Below are positions 43,333 through 52,406 of a DNA stretch of 62,202 nucleotides, piece after piece. Source of the stretch: Croceibacterium_B sp035470785 (GTDB lineage: Bacteria > Pseudomonadota > Alphaproteobacteria > Sphingomonadales > Sphingomonadaceae). Numbering within the stretch: the stretch's first letter is position 1; the number at the start of each line of letters is the position of its first letter. The notes below the pieces were generated by a model that saw nothing but the letters and a program-made list of their open reading frames with translations, ran no database searches and was not told the DNA's origin. Location of the stretch: the NCBI GenBank assembly GCA_035470785.1, contig DATIQN010000017.1, positions 1 to 62,202 on the forward strand, written 5' to 3'. The position numbers and the translations under genes were made by a program.

Positions 43333-43352
43333 CGCAAATATACGGAGGAGCA
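43333..43352 (+). promoter_or_regulatory. Candidate FixJ-type operator (site 5)
   Basis: CGCAAATATACGGAGGAGCA, sharing AAATATACGGAG with site 4, 124 bases away. It is just downstream of the bioA stop. Confidence 0.4.
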
Positions 43353-43372
43353 TCGATTGGCCGGGACGACCC

Positions 43373-44614
43373 TCAGCTGATCGCATCCTCGACCGCCGCA
43401 TAGACCGCGTCGAGATCGGCTTCGTCGATGCAATAGGGCGGCATCACGTAGACGGTGTTGCCGAGCGGGCGGAGCAGGACGTCGCGCTCGCGGCAGGAGG
43501 CCATGAGCCGCGGGCCGATACCTGAGAGGTAGCCGGAGACCGGCGCGCGCACCTCGAAGGCCGTAATCGTGCCGAGCTGACGCGGGTTCTCGACGAAGGG
43601 GTTGGCGGCGATCTGCGCCAGCCGCACGGCCTGGCACCCGGCAAGCAGCGCCACGCGCTCGAGCACCGGCTCTTCCTCCCAGATCGCCAGGTTGGCGGCC
43701 GCGGCGGCGCAGGCGACCGGGTTGGCGGTGTAGCTCGACGAATGGAAGAACATCCGCGCGCGGTCATGCGACAAGTGCGCCTCGAAGATCGGCTCACTCG
43801 CCAGCGTCACCGCCAGCGGCACCGCGCCCCCGGTCAGCCCTTTCGAGAGGCACAGGATGTCCGGCACCACCCCGGCCTGCTCGCAAGCGAGCAACGTGCC
43901 GGTGCGGCCCCAGCCGGTCATAACCTCGTCGACGATGAACAGCACGCCGTGGCGGCGACAGATCGCGGCGAACTCGGCGAGCACGGCGGGCAGATAGATC
44001 AGCATGCCGCCGGCCCCGAGGATCAGCGGTTCGAGGATGAACGCGGCGGCTCCGGCGGCACAGGCGGCTTCGAGCGCGTCGTAGCTCGGCTGCGAGTCCG
44101 CGTCCGGAAACGGGATCGTGCCGACGTCGAACAGCAGCGGCGCATAGGCCTGGTTGAACACCCCGCGCGCGCCCACCGACATGCCGCCGATGGTGTCGCC
44201 GTGATAGCCGTGCTCGAGCACCAGGATGCGCTGCCGCGGCTCGCCACGGTTCTGCCAGAAGCCGAGCGCCATCTTCAGCGCGACCTCGACGCTGGTCGAG
44301 CCCGAGTCCGAGAAGAACACGCGCGTCAGCTCCGGCGGCATTAACTTGAGCAGTCCGCGCGCGACTTCCTCCGCCGGCTCGTGGGTCCAGCCGGCGAAGA
44401 TGATCTGGTCGAGCTTCCCGGCTTGCTCGGCGATCGCCGCCATGATCCGGGGGTGGCAGTGGCCGTGCGTCGTCACCCACCACGACGAGATCGCGTCGAT
44501 CACCCGCCGGCCGTCGGCGGTGAACAGCGCCGCGCCCTCGCTGCGGGCGACGAGCGGGATCGGCTCGCCCAGCCCGTGCTGGGTGAACGGGTGCCAGATC
44601 GGCGAGTGGCTCAC
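43373..44614 (-). CDS. bioA: Adenosylmethionine-8-amino-7-oxononanoate aminotransferase
   Basis: A PLP enzyme converting 7-keto-8-aminopelargonate to 7,8-diaminopelargonate in biotin synthesis, with SAM as amino donor. The 413-residue protein has the N-terminal IWHPFTQH, the substrate loop ISSWWVTTHGHCHP, FIVDEVMTGWGRTG (the PLP ring Asp) and the Schiff-base Lys in LSKGLTGG. The GTG start at 44614 overlaps the bioD stop (GTGA). Longer in-frame extensions lie inside bioD. Last gene of the array. Confidence 0.94.
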   Translation of the reverse strand: MSHSPIWHPFTQHGLGEPIPLVARSEGAALFTADGRRVIDAISSWWVTTHGHCHPRIMAAIAEQAGKLDQIIFAGWTHEPAEEVARGLLKLMPPELTRVFFSDSGSTSVEVALKMALGFWQNRGEPRQRILVLEHGYHGDTIGGMSVGARGVFNQAYAPLLFDVGTIPFPDADSQPSYDALEAACAAGAAAFILEPLILGAGGMLIYLPAVLAEFAAICRRHGVLFIVDEVMTGWGRTGTLLACEQAGVVPDILCLSKGLTGGAVPLAVTLASEPIFEAHLSHDRARMFFHSSSYTANPVACAAAAANLAIWEEEPVLERVALLAGCQAVRLAQIAANPFVENPRQLGTITAFEVRAPVSGYLSGIGPRLMASCRERDVLLRPLGNTVYVMPPYCIDEADLDAVYAAVEDAIS

Positions 44615-45219
44615 ACGAAGTCGTCCGGTTCGAACGCGGCGCCGAAGGCGGCGAGGAGCGCGTTCCTGGTGATCTCCGGGAGGACCGGCAGCCGTCCGAG
44701 CCGCTTGACCCCGCCGATCCTGGCGATCGTCGCTTCGCTGTTCTCGACCGCGCCGCCGATGAACGCGACGCCGAGGATCGGCACGCCGCGCGCGCGCAAG
44801 GCCTCGATCGAAAGCAGCGTGTGATTGATCGTGCCGAGCGCGGTGCGCGCCGCTAGCACTACCGGCAGGCCCCAGCCGGCGAACAGGTCGGCGAACAACA
44901 GGTCGTCGCGGATCGGCACGAGCACACCGCCGGCGCCTTCGACCACGAGGCGATCTTCCCCTTCGGGGAGCGCCAGATCGGCGTCCTCGATGCGCAGGCC
45001 ATCCATCTCGGCCGCCCAATGCGGCGAGCACGCGACGCTCAGGCGGTAGGCCTCGGGCAATGTGCGCACGCCCAGCGCCGCCACGCGCTCGCTGTCGGTA
45101 TCGTCATCCAGGCCGGCCTGGATCGGCTTCCAGTAAGCCGAGCCCGTGGCCAGCGCGATCGCTCCGGCGAGGACGGTCTTGCCGATGCCCGTGTCGGTTC
45201 CGGTGACGACCAGCCTCAT
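44611..45219 (-). CDS. bioD: Dethiobiotin synthetase
   Basis: It closes the ureido ring of dethiobiotin using CO2 and ATP. The 202-residue protein has the P-loop GTDTGIGKT at 7-15, the YWKPIQAG segment and VEGAGGVLVPI. The ATG overlaps the bioF stop. Confidence 0.94.
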   Translation of the reverse strand: MRLVVTGTDTGIGKTVLAGAIALATGSAYWKPIQAGLDDDTDSERVAALGVRTLPEAYRLSVACSPHWAAEMDGLRIEDADLALPEGEDRLVVEGAGGVLVPIRDDLLFADLFAGWGLPVVLAARTALGTINHTLLSIEALRARGVPILGVAFIGGAVENSEATIARIGGVKRLGRLPVLPEITRNALLAAFGAAFEPDDFV

Positions 45220-46334
45220 GCCGCGCGCATCGCCGCTTGCAGCGCTTCGCCGAGGCCATGAATCTCGGCTTCGGAGGCGTTGAGCGTCACCGAGATGCGC
45301 AGCCGCGCGGTGCCGGCCGGTACCGTCGGCGGGCGAATGCCGCGCACATCATAGCCCGCGGTCTGCAACATGGCCGCCACGCGCATCGCTCGCGCATCCT
45401 CGCCGAGGATCACCGGGATGATCTGCGATCCTGTTACCGGCACGCCAACCTCGCCCAGCACTTGCTCTGCCAGCCTGAGGCGGTCCTGCAGGGCCGCGCG
45501 TCGCTCTGGCTCGTCGGCGAGGATGCGCAGAGCCTCGCCCACCGCACACGCCATCAGCGGCGAAGGGGCGGTCGAGAAGATGAATCCGCGCCCGCGATTG
45601 ACCAGGAAATCGCGCAGCAGCCGCGGCAGGCACAGCAGCGCGCCCTCGACGCCCAGCGCCTTGCCGCAGGTGCGCAGCACAACCACATTTTCGCACCCAT
45701 CGAGATGCGCGGCGAGGCCTCGCCCGTTGGGGCCGAACACGCCGACGGCGTGGGCCTCGTCGACGATCAGGAAGGCGTCGTGCTCGCCCGCCAGCGCCGC
45801 CAGGTCATCGAGCGGCGCGCGGTCGCCATCCATCGAATAGAGGCTTTCGGTCGCGATCCACGCGCGGCCCTTACCGCCGCCCGCGCGCCACTGGCGGATC
45901 GCATCGGCGAAGGCATCGACATCGTTGTGCTGTGCCGAAACGCGCTCCGCCCGGCCGCAGCGCAGCCCTTCATGGGTGCTGGCGTGAATCAGCGCGTCGT
46001 GAACGACGAGGTCTCCGCGCTGCGGGAGAGTGGCGAACAGCGTCTCGTTGGCCGAAAAGCCGCTCGAGAAATAGAGCGCGCCCTCCGAACCGAAGAACGC
46101 CGCCGCCTCGGCCTCGAGCCACTCGTGCTCGGGATCGTTGCCGCGCAACAAGCGCGAGCCGCCCGAACCGATCGCCACGCCGCCCAGCAACGCGTCGAGC
46201 ACCGCCTCGCGCAGGCGCGGCGCGTTGGCGAGGCCGAGGTAGTCGTTCGAGGAAAAGTCCGCGCCCGCGCGCGGCTGCAGGCTGCGCAGGCGTCCGGCGG
46301 CCGCCAGTTCGTCGAGCTGCTCGCGATGCGTCAT
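45216..46334 (-). CDS. bioF: 8-amino-7-oxononanoate synthase
   Basis: A PLP enzyme that condenses pimeloyl thioester with alanine in biotin synthesis. The 372-residue protein shows DFSSNDYLGLA, GSGGSRLLRGNDPEHEWLE, IVDEAHAVGVFGPNGRGL and the PLP Lys in TCGKALGVEGA. The ATG at 46334 starts MTHREQL; it follows the pccA stop by 28 bases. It overlaps bioD. Confidence 0.93.
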   Translation of the reverse strand: MTHREQLDELAAAGRLRSLQPRAGADFSSNDYLGLANAPRLREAVLDALLGGVAIGSGGSRLLRGNDPEHEWLEAEAAAFFGSEGALYFSSGFSANETLFATLPQRGDLVVHDALIHASTHEGLRCGRAERVSAQHNDVDAFADAIRQWRAGGGKGRAWIATESLYSMDGDRAPLDDLAALAGEHDAFLIVDEAHAVGVFGPNGRGLAAHLDGCENVVVLRTCGKALGVEGALLCLPRLLRDFLVNRGRGFIFSTAPSPLMACAVGEALRILADEPERRAALQDRLRLAEQVLGEVGVPVTGSQIIPVILGEDARAMRVAAMLQTAGYDVRGIRPPTVPAGTARLRISVTLNASEAEIHGLGEALQAAMRAA

Positions 46335-46362
46335 GACGCCGTCTCTGCGACCGGCTTGCGCC

Positions 46363-48378
46363 CTAGTCAAACTCGAGGATCGCGGCGTGGACCGCGAGGC
46401 TCTCGCCGGGCGCGTAATTGGCTACCTTGACGGTGGCGCTGCGCTCGGCGCGGAGGATGTTCTCCATCTTCATCGCCTCAACCACCGCCAGCGGCTGGCC
46501 GGCCTCGACCTTGTCGCCCGGCGCGACGAGCAACTGCGTCAGCAGTCCCGGCATTGGCGCGAGCAGGAACTTCGAGAGGTCCGGCGGAATCTTCTCGATC
46601 ATGTGCCGGGCGAGCGGCGCGACCTTCGCTGGCAGCACGAGAGCGCGATGGGTGCGCCCGCGTGTGGTGATCCGCCAGTGGACGCCGTTGCGGCGGACGA
46701 TCAGGCCGAGCTTGTGGCCCTCGCAGGTCGCGATCGCGACGGCATCGCCCGGTTGCCAGCTGCAATGGCCTCCGACGCGCTGGCCGTCGACGATTGCGTG
46801 GCCGTCAGCGAGCGTCACAGCGAAGTCGCGGCTATCCGTCGTCACGACCCAGTCGGACAGGTTCGCGGGGATGCCGTCGATCTTGCCGGTGGTCTGACCG
46901 GCCCGCGCGCGGTGCGAGCATTCGATGCCGGCAGCAATCGATGCGACCGCGGCGAGCAACTCCTCGCTGGCCGGAGCGCCGTGGAAGCCCTCAGGCCATT
47001 CCTCGGCGATGAACCCGGTGGTCAGCTCGCCCGCGAGAAAGCGCGGGTGCTGCATGATCGCGCTAAGGAAATCGACGTTGTGGCCGAGCCCCTCGATGCG
47101 GAACTCGTCGAGTGCCGCCACCTGCCGTGCCGCTGCGGCGCCCCGCGTCGGCGCCCAGGTGATCAGCTTGGCGATCATCGGATCGTAGAACATCGACACC
47201 TCGCCGCCCTCGGCGACGCCGTCGTCAAGACGGACGTAGGGCGCGTCATCGGTTTCGCCGGGTGCCTGGTGGAATTTCGCCTCAGGCGGCCCATACCGCA
47301 CCAGCCGCCCGGTGCTCGGCAGGAAGTGGCGATAGGGGTCCTCGGCATAGACCCGCGTTTCCATCGCCCAGCCGTCGATGCCGATGTCCTTCTGCGAGAA
47401 CGCCAGCTTCTCGCCCGCGGCGACGCGGATCATCTGCTCAACCAGGTCGATGCCGGTGATCGCCTCGGTCACCGGGTGCTCGACCTGCAGGCGAGTGTTC
47501 ATTTCGAGAAAGTAGAAGCTCTCGCCGGTCGGGTCCGCGCCCGAAACGATGAGCTCGACCGTGCCCGCGCTGTGATAGCCGACCGCCTGCGCCAGCGCGA
47601 CGCATTGCTCGCCCATCGCCTTGCGCATTTTCGGCGTGACGAACGGCGAAGGCGCTTCCTCGACCACCTTCTGGTGACGCCGCTGGATGCTGCACTCGCG
47701 CTCGTTGAGGTGGAGCACGGTGCCGTGCTTGTCGCCGAGCAGCTGGATCTCGATGTGGCGCGGGTCCTCGATGAACTTCTCGATGAACACGCGCTCGTCG
47801 CCGAACGAATTGAGCCCCTCGCGCTGGGTCGCCTCGAAGCCTTCGCGCACGTCCTGGTCGTTCCACGCGAGGCGCATGCCCTTGCCGCCGCCCCCCGCGC
47901 TGGCCTTCATCATCACCGGATAGCCGATGCGCTGCGCTTCCTTCAGCGCCTCGGCGGTATCGGCGATCGCTCCTTCGGAGCCGGGGACGACGTTGACCCC
48001 CGCCGCCTTGGCCAGCTTCTTGCTTTCGATCTTGTCGCCCATCGCCGCGATGGCGCTGGCGGGAGGTCCAATGAAGGCGATGCCTTCCGCTTCCAGCGCC
48101 TCGACGAAGCTCGCCCGCTCGGACAGGAAGCCATAGCCCGGATGCACCGCCTCGGCGCCGGTCGCCTTGCACGCGGCGATGATCTTCTCGGGCACGAGAT
48201 AGCTCTCGGCCGCCGGCGCCGGGCCGATATGCACCGCCTCGTCCGCCAGCTTGATGAACGGCGCGCGCGCATCGGCGTCCGAATAGACAGCGACCGTCGC
48301 GATGCCCATCCGGCGCGCGGTGCGGATCACCCGGCAGGCGATCTCTCCGCGATTGGAGATGAGGATCTTGGAGAACAT
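46363..48378 (-). CDS. pccA: Propionyl/acetyl-CoA carboxylase biotin-containing alpha subunit
   Basis: It carboxylates biotin and carries it to the PccB carboxyltransferase, making methylmalonyl-CoA from propionyl-CoA. In 671 residues: biotin carboxylase N-terminal domain (MFSKILISNRGEIACRV), ATP-grasp (MMKASAGGGGKGMR, FLEMNTRLQVEHPVTE), C-terminal carboxylase lobe, BT linker, and a BCCP domain with biotinylated Lys637 in EAMKMEN. Propionyl specificity is inferred from pccB, mce and scpA in the same array. bioF follows directly, so the apoenzyme and its cofactor genes are co-transcribed. Confidence 0.93.
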   Translation of the reverse strand: MFSKILISNRGEIACRVIRTARRMGIATVAVYSDADARAPFIKLADEAVHIGPAPAAESYLVPEKIIAACKATGAEAVHPGYGFLSERASFVEALEAEGIAFIGPPASAIAAMGDKIESKKLAKAAGVNVVPGSEGAIADTAEALKEAQRIGYPVMMKASAGGGGKGMRLAWNDQDVREGFEATQREGLNSFGDERVFIEKFIEDPRHIEIQLLGDKHGTVLHLNERECSIQRRHQKVVEEAPSPFVTPKMRKAMGEQCVALAQAVGYHSAGTVELIVSGADPTGESFYFLEMNTRLQVEHPVTEAITGIDLVEQMIRVAAGEKLAFSQKDIGIDGWAMETRVYAEDPYRHFLPSTGRLVRYGPPEAKFHQAPGETDDAPYVRLDDGVAEGGEVSMFYDPMIAKLITWAPTRGAAAARQVAALDEFRIEGLGHNVDFLSAIMQHPRFLAGELTTGFIAEEWPEGFHGAPASEELLAAVASIAAGIECSHRARAGQTTGKIDGIPANLSDWVVTTDSRDFAVTLADGHAIVDGQRVGGHCSWQPGDAVAIATCEGHKLGLIVRRNGVHWRITTRGRTHRALVLPAKVAPLARHMIEKIPPDLSKFLLAPMPGLLTQLLVAPGDKVEAGQPLAVVEAMKMENILRAERSATVKVANYAPGESLAVHAAILEFD

Positions 48379-48379
48379 T

Positions 48380-48568
48380 TTAGCTGTGCTCACGCCGAAG
48401 CAGCCAACGGAAGAAGAAGTGTGCCGCGAGCACATAAAGAAGAAGCATTCCGGCCGCTTCGACAAGAACCCCGCCGAGCCAATCGACATCGTTGAGCATC
48501 ATCGGCGCGATAGTGTTGAGGAAGTGAGCGACAAGGTACCAGTACACGCCGGAAACGGCCGAAAACAT
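48380..48568 (-). CDS. Small membrane protein between bioB and pccA
   Basis: A 62-residue protein with two hydrophobic stretches (YWYLVAHFLNTIAPMML and GGVLVEAAGMLLLYVLAAHFFFRWLL) and a basic end. Its stop is one base from the pccA ATG and it starts 27 bases after bioB, which suggests translational coupling. Function unknown. Confidence 0.6.
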   Translation of the reverse strand: MFSAVSGVYWYLVAHFLNTIAPMMLNDVDWLGGVLVEAAGMLLLYVLAAHFFFRWLLRREHS

Positions 48569-48595
48569 AATCGACCAAAAATGCTGAGCTGCGCA

Positions 48596-49600
48596 TCACT
48601 CCGCCGTCTCCGCCCTAGCGCAAGCCCTCATCGGCTCCTCGCCGCGCAGCGCCGTCAGGCCGAGCTTGGCGAACAGCGCCGCGTCCTCGTCGTCGCCGGC
48701 GTTGGGCGCGGTGAGCAGCTTGTCGCCGGTGAAGATCGAGTTCGCCCCGGCCATGAAGCAGAGCGCCTGGGTCGCCTCGGACATGCTCTCGCGCCCGGCG
48801 GAGAGGCGGACCATGCTCAGCGGCATTGTGATCCGCGCCGCCGCCACCGTGCGGACGAACTCGATGTCGTCGATCTTGGCCAGCGGCGTGTCGGCCAGCA
48901 TGTCGCCGAGCACCGTGCCCTTGACCGGCACCAGCGCGTTGACCGGGACGCTCTCGGGATGGCGCTCGAGCGTCGCCAGCGTGTGGATGAAGCCGACGCG
49001 GTCGTCGCGCGTCTCGCCCATGCCGACGATCCCGCCCGAGCAGACGTTGATCCCCGCCGCGCGGACGTTCTCCAGCGTCTCGAGCCGGTCCTCGAACTTG
49101 CGCGTTGTGATAACCCGCTCGTAGAACTCGGGGCCGGTGTCGATGTTGTGGTTGTAGTAATCGAGCCCCGCCTCGGCGAGCTGGCCGGCCTGCGCGGGGG
49201 TGAGCATGCCGAGCGTCATGCAGGTTTCGAGCCCCATCGCGCGCACGCCCTTCACGATCTCCACGATCGCCGGCATGTCGCGGTCCTTGGGGTTGCGCCA
49301 GGCGGCGCCCATGCAGAACCGCTGGCTGCCGTTGTCCTTCGCCTGCGCCGCCGATTGCAGCACCGCGCGCACGTCCATCAGCTTGCTCGCCTCGACGCCG
49401 CTGTCGGCCGACGCGCTTTGCGAGCAATAGCCGCAATCCTCCGGGCAACCGCCGGTCTTGATCGACAGCAGCGTGCACAACTGCACTTCGCCCGCCGCAT
49501 GATGCGCGCGGTGAACTTCGGCCGCGCGGAAAACGAGCTCGGTGAACGGCAGGTCGAACAGCGCGGCGATCTCGGCGCGGGTCCAGTCGGTACGAATCAT
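48596..49600 (-). CDS. bioB: Biotin synthase
   Basis: A radical SAM enzyme inserting sulphur into dethiobiotin. The 334-residue protein has the SAM cluster cysteines C52, C56 and C59 (CPEDCGYC) and the BioB blocks YYNHNIDTGPEFY, SGGIVGMGET and FMAGANSIFTGDKLLT. The ATG overlaps the stop of the transporter gene upstream. Confidence 0.96.
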   Translation of the reverse strand: MIRTDWTRAEIAALFDLPFTELVFRAAEVHRAHHAAGEVQLCTLLSIKTGGCPEDCGYCSQSASADSGVEASKLMDVRAVLQSAAQAKDNGSQRFCMGAAWRNPKDRDMPAIVEIVKGVRAMGLETCMTLGMLTPAQAGQLAEAGLDYYNHNIDTGPEFYERVITTRKFEDRLETLENVRAAGINVCSGGIVGMGETRDDRVGFIHTLATLERHPESVPVNALVPVKGTVLGDMLADTPLAKIDDIEFVRTVAAARITMPLSMVRLSAGRESMSEATQALCFMAGANSIFTGDKLLTAPNAGDDEDAALFAKLGLTALRGEEPMRACARAETAE

Positions 49601-50055
49601 GCAGTCTTCCTAGCGAGATAGACGCTCACCGCCATCACCGCGATGCCCACGGCGCGGCGCAGCGTCAGCGCCGACTTGATAGCGCCCCACAGCCCGTAGT
49701 GGTCGATCACCGCCGCGGCAATCAGCTGCCCGAGTAGGACGAAGAAGATCGCGTTGCCAACGCCGATGCGCGGCGCGGCCCAGGTGATCGAGAGGATGTA
49801 AAACACAACCAGAAGCGCGCCCAGGTAGCGCCACAACGGCACCGCCGCGAGCTCGCTCGCCGGCGGCACGCCGGTCACGGCCACGGCGATACCCGCGACG
49901 ATCAGCCCAAGGCCGAACAGTATCGCCGAAGCCGCCGCCGGGCTCTGTAATTGCTGGCCGACGCCCGCGTTGAGTGTCGCCATGATTGGAATTCCCACCC
50001 CGGCGACGATCATCAGGAACGCGATCGGCCAGAAGGCGACGTGTTGGTTTGTCAC
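49597..50055 (-). CDS. DMT-superfamily small transporter (YdcZ/DUF606 type)
   Basis: A 152-residue membrane protein with about five helices in the single-repeat DUF606 pattern (IPIMATLNAGVGQQLQSPAAASAILFGLGLIVAGI). The start is a GTG overlapping the stop of a small upstream ORF. Position next to bioB raises the chance that it moves biotin, a precursor, or a propionate-pathway metabolite. Substrate unknown. Confidence 0.8.
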   Translation of the reverse strand: MTNQHVAFWPIAFLMIVAGVGIPIMATLNAGVGQQLQSPAAASAILFGLGLIVAGIAVAVTGVPPASELAAVPLWRYLGALLVVFYILSITWAAPRIGVGNAIFFVLLGQLIAAAVIDHYGLWGAIKSALTLRRAVGIAVMAVSVYLARKTA

Positions 50056-50153
50056 TTCGACTCCCTCTTGAAGAGCATCAGCAGGGCGATGTCACCGGCG
50101 ACAATCAGGATAGCCGATCCAGGAAACCACATGAGTTGCTCAGCACGCATCAT
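50052..50153 (-). CDS. Possible 33-residue membrane peptide
   Basis: MMRAEQLMWFPGSAILIVAG, then DIALLMLFKRESK: one hydrophobic helix and a basic end. Its TGA overlaps the GTG of the DUF606 transporter, and its start overlaps the preceding small ORF, continuing the coupled array. It may be real or a leader for the transporter. Confidence 0.4.
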   Translation of the reverse strand: MMRAEQLMWFPGSAILIVAGDIALLMLFKRESK

Positions 50154-50277
50154 TGGAACGCAATTTCCCGGCGCCCAAGCTCCACATTGGCCGAAAATAC
50201 TCGTCAGGAAGGAATGGTATCAACAGGATCGCGACGATCGCATAGACCGCGCAGCCAATCGTCTGCCAGCGCGTCAC
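50140..50277 (-). CDS. Possible 45-residue membrane peptide after scpA
   Basis: A GTG overlapping the scpA stop (GTGA) opens a frame reading MTRWQTIGCAVYAIVAILLI, then PFLPDEYFRPMWSLGAGK. It has one clear hydrophobic helix followed by a charged tail. The overlap matches the coupling style of the neighbours. Unknown function. Confidence 0.45.
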   Translation of the reverse strand: MTRWQTIGCAVYAIVAILLIPFLPDEYFRPMWSLGAGKLRSNDAC

Positions 50278-52406
50278 TCCGCCGCCTCCTGCAGCGGTGG
50301 CCTATTATGCCCCAGCAGGCGTAGCACTTCCTCGGCGGCGTCGAGCAGGTTGGTGCCGGGCCCGAAGATTGCCTGCACCCCGGCATCGCGTAGGAAATCG
50401 TAGTCCTGCGGCGGGATCACCCCGCCGGCGATCACCTTGATGTCGGTGCGGCCGGCCTCGCGAAGGCACTGGATCAGCTCGGGGATCAGCGTCTTGTGGC
50501 CCGCCGCGAGGCTCGAGGCGCCGACCACGTCGACCGCCTTGTCGAGCGCCATCGCGCAAGTCTCGCGCGGGGTCTGGAATAGCGGCCCGGCGACGACGTC
50601 GAAGCCCATGTCGGCGAAGGCACTGGCGATCACGTTGGCGCCGCGGTCGTGCCCGTCCTGGCCCATCTTGGCGATCAAGATCTTGGGCGCGTGCCCGAGC
50701 GCGCGGCCAACCGCCTGGACGCCTTCGAGGACCTGCGCGTAGCGGGCGTCACCGGCGTAAGCTTTCGAGTAAACGCCCGTCACCGGCGTCGGCACGGTGT
50801 CGTAGCGCCCGAACACCATCTCGAGCGCGGTGGAGATTTCGCCCAGAGTGGCATTCTGCCGGGCGGCCTCGACGGCCAGCGCGAGCAGGTTGGCGCTACC
50901 CTTCGCGCCTTCCGCCAGCGCCTTGAGCGCCGCCTGGCACGCCGCTTCGTCGCGATTGGCTCGGGCCTTGGCAATCCGCGCGATCTGGCCGTCGCGGACC
51001 TTGTGATTGTCGATGTCGAGCGTGTCGATCGGCGAGTGCTCGTCGAGTTCGAACTTGTTGACCCCGACGATCACGTCCTCGGCCCGGTCGACGCGCGCCT
51101 GCTTGGCGGCGGCGGCTTCCTCGATCAGCCGCTTGGGCATGCCGCTCGCCACGGCGTCGGTCATCCCGCCGAGCCCGTCGACCTCGGCAATCAGCGCGCC
51201 CGCCTTCTCCACCAGCTTAGCCGTCAGCGCCTCGACGTAGTACGAGCCGCCGAGCGGATCGGCGACGTGGGTGACTCCCGTCTCCTCCTCGAGCACCAGC
51301 TGCGTGTTGCGGGCGATGCGGGCGGAGAAATCGGTCGGCAGCGCCAGAGCTTCGTCGAGCGCGTTGGTATGCAGGCTCTGCGTGCCGCCGAGCACCGCCG
51401 CCAGCGCCTCTATCGTCGTGCGGATGACGTTGTTGTACGGATCCTGCTCCTGCAGGCTCACGCCGCTGGTCTGGCAATGCGTGCGCAAGACCTTGCTGCG
51501 TTCCTCCTTCGCCCCCAGCCCTTCCATCACCTTGTACCACAGCGTGCGCGCGGCGCGCAGCTTGGCGACTTCCATGAACAGGTTCATGCCAATGCCGAAG
51601 AAGAACGACAGGCGCGGCGCGAAGTCGTCTAGCGCCAGGCCCGCGGCCATCGCCCGCTTGGCGTATTCCTTGCCGTCGGCGATAGTGAAGGCGAGCTCCT
51701 GCACCGCCGTCGCCCCGGCCTCGTGCATGTGATAGCCCGAGATCGAGATCGAGTTGAACTTGGGCATGTGGCCCGCGCAGTAGGCGATGATGTCGCTGAC
51801 GATCCGCATGCTCGGCGCCGGCGGGTAGATGTAGGTGTTGCGGACCATGAACTCCTTGAGGATGTCGTTCTGGATCGTGCCCGAAAGCTGGGCCTGCGCG
51901 ACGCCCTGCTTCTCTGCCGCGACGATGTAGAACGCCAGCACCGGCAACACTGCGCCGTTCATCGTCATGCTGACGCTCATCGTATCGAGCGGGATGCCCG
52001 AGAAGAGGATCTCCATGTCCTCGACCGTGTCGATCGCGACGCCCGCCTTGCCGACGTCGCCGACCACCCGCGGGTGGTCGCTGTCGTAGCCGCGGTGAGT
52101 GGCGAGATCGAACGCCACCGACAGCCCCTTCTGCCCGGCGGCGAGGTTGCGGCGGTAGAAAGTGTTGGAATCCTCGGCGGTCGAGAACCCGGCGTACTGG
52201 CGGATCGTCCACGGCCGCCCGGCGTACATCGAGGCATAGGGCCCGCGGGTGAACGGCGCGAAGCCGGGGAGCCCGGGATCAAGGTCGGCCACGTCTTCGG
52301 CAGTGTAGAGCGGCTTGACGGCGATCCCCTCGGGCGTGCGCCAGGTCAAGTCCTTGCCCTTCACTTCCTTTGAGGCGCGGGCTTGCCAGTCGTCAGTGGT
52401 CGCCAC
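50274..52406 (-). CDS. scpA: Methylmalonyl-CoA mutase
   Basis: A B12-dependent enzyme turning (R)-methylmalonyl-CoA into succinyl-CoA. The 710-residue protein contains both the catalytic barrel (FTRGPYASMYAGRPWTIRQYAGFSTAEDSN, typical of the mutase) and the C-terminal cobalamin domain with D584-x-H586-x2-G589 (QDGHDRGANV). It is a single-chain catalytic subunit. It overlaps mce by 14 bases. Confidence 0.97.
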   Translation of the reverse strand: MATTDDWQARASKEVKGKDLTWRTPEGIAVKPLYTAEDVADLDPGLPGFAPFTRGPYASMYAGRPWTIRQYAGFSTAEDSNTFYRRNLAAGQKGLSVAFDLATHRGYDSDHPRVVGDVGKAGVAIDTVEDMEILFSGIPLDTMSVSMTMNGAVLPVLAFYIVAAEKQGVAQAQLSGTIQNDILKEFMVRNTYIYPPAPSMRIVSDIIAYCAGHMPKFNSISISGYHMHEAGATAVQELAFTIADGKEYAKRAMAAGLALDDFAPRLSFFFGIGMNLFMEVAKLRAARTLWYKVMEGLGAKEERSKVLRTHCQTSGVSLQEQDPYNNVIRTTIEALAAVLGGTQSLHTNALDEALALPTDFSARIARNTQLVLEEETGVTHVADPLGGSYYVEALTAKLVEKAGALIAEVDGLGGMTDAVASGMPKRLIEEAAAAKQARVDRAEDVIVGVNKFELDEHSPIDTLDIDNHKVRDGQIARIAKARANRDEAACQAALKALAEGAKGSANLLALAVEAARQNATLGEISTALEMVFGRYDTVPTPVTGVYSKAYAGDARYAQVLEGVQAVGRALGHAPKILIAKMGQDGHDRGANVIASAFADMGFDVVAGPLFQTPRETCAMALDKAVDVVGASSLAAGHKTLIPELIQCLREAGRTDIKVIAGGVIPPQDYDFLRDAGVQAIFGPGTNLLDAAEEVLRLLGHNRPPLQEAAE

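Noticed and set aside
46333..48495. A 720-codon open frame on the plus strand opposite pccA
   Set aside because: Low-complexity Arg/Asp-rich translation antisense to an intact biotin carboxylase; no independent support.
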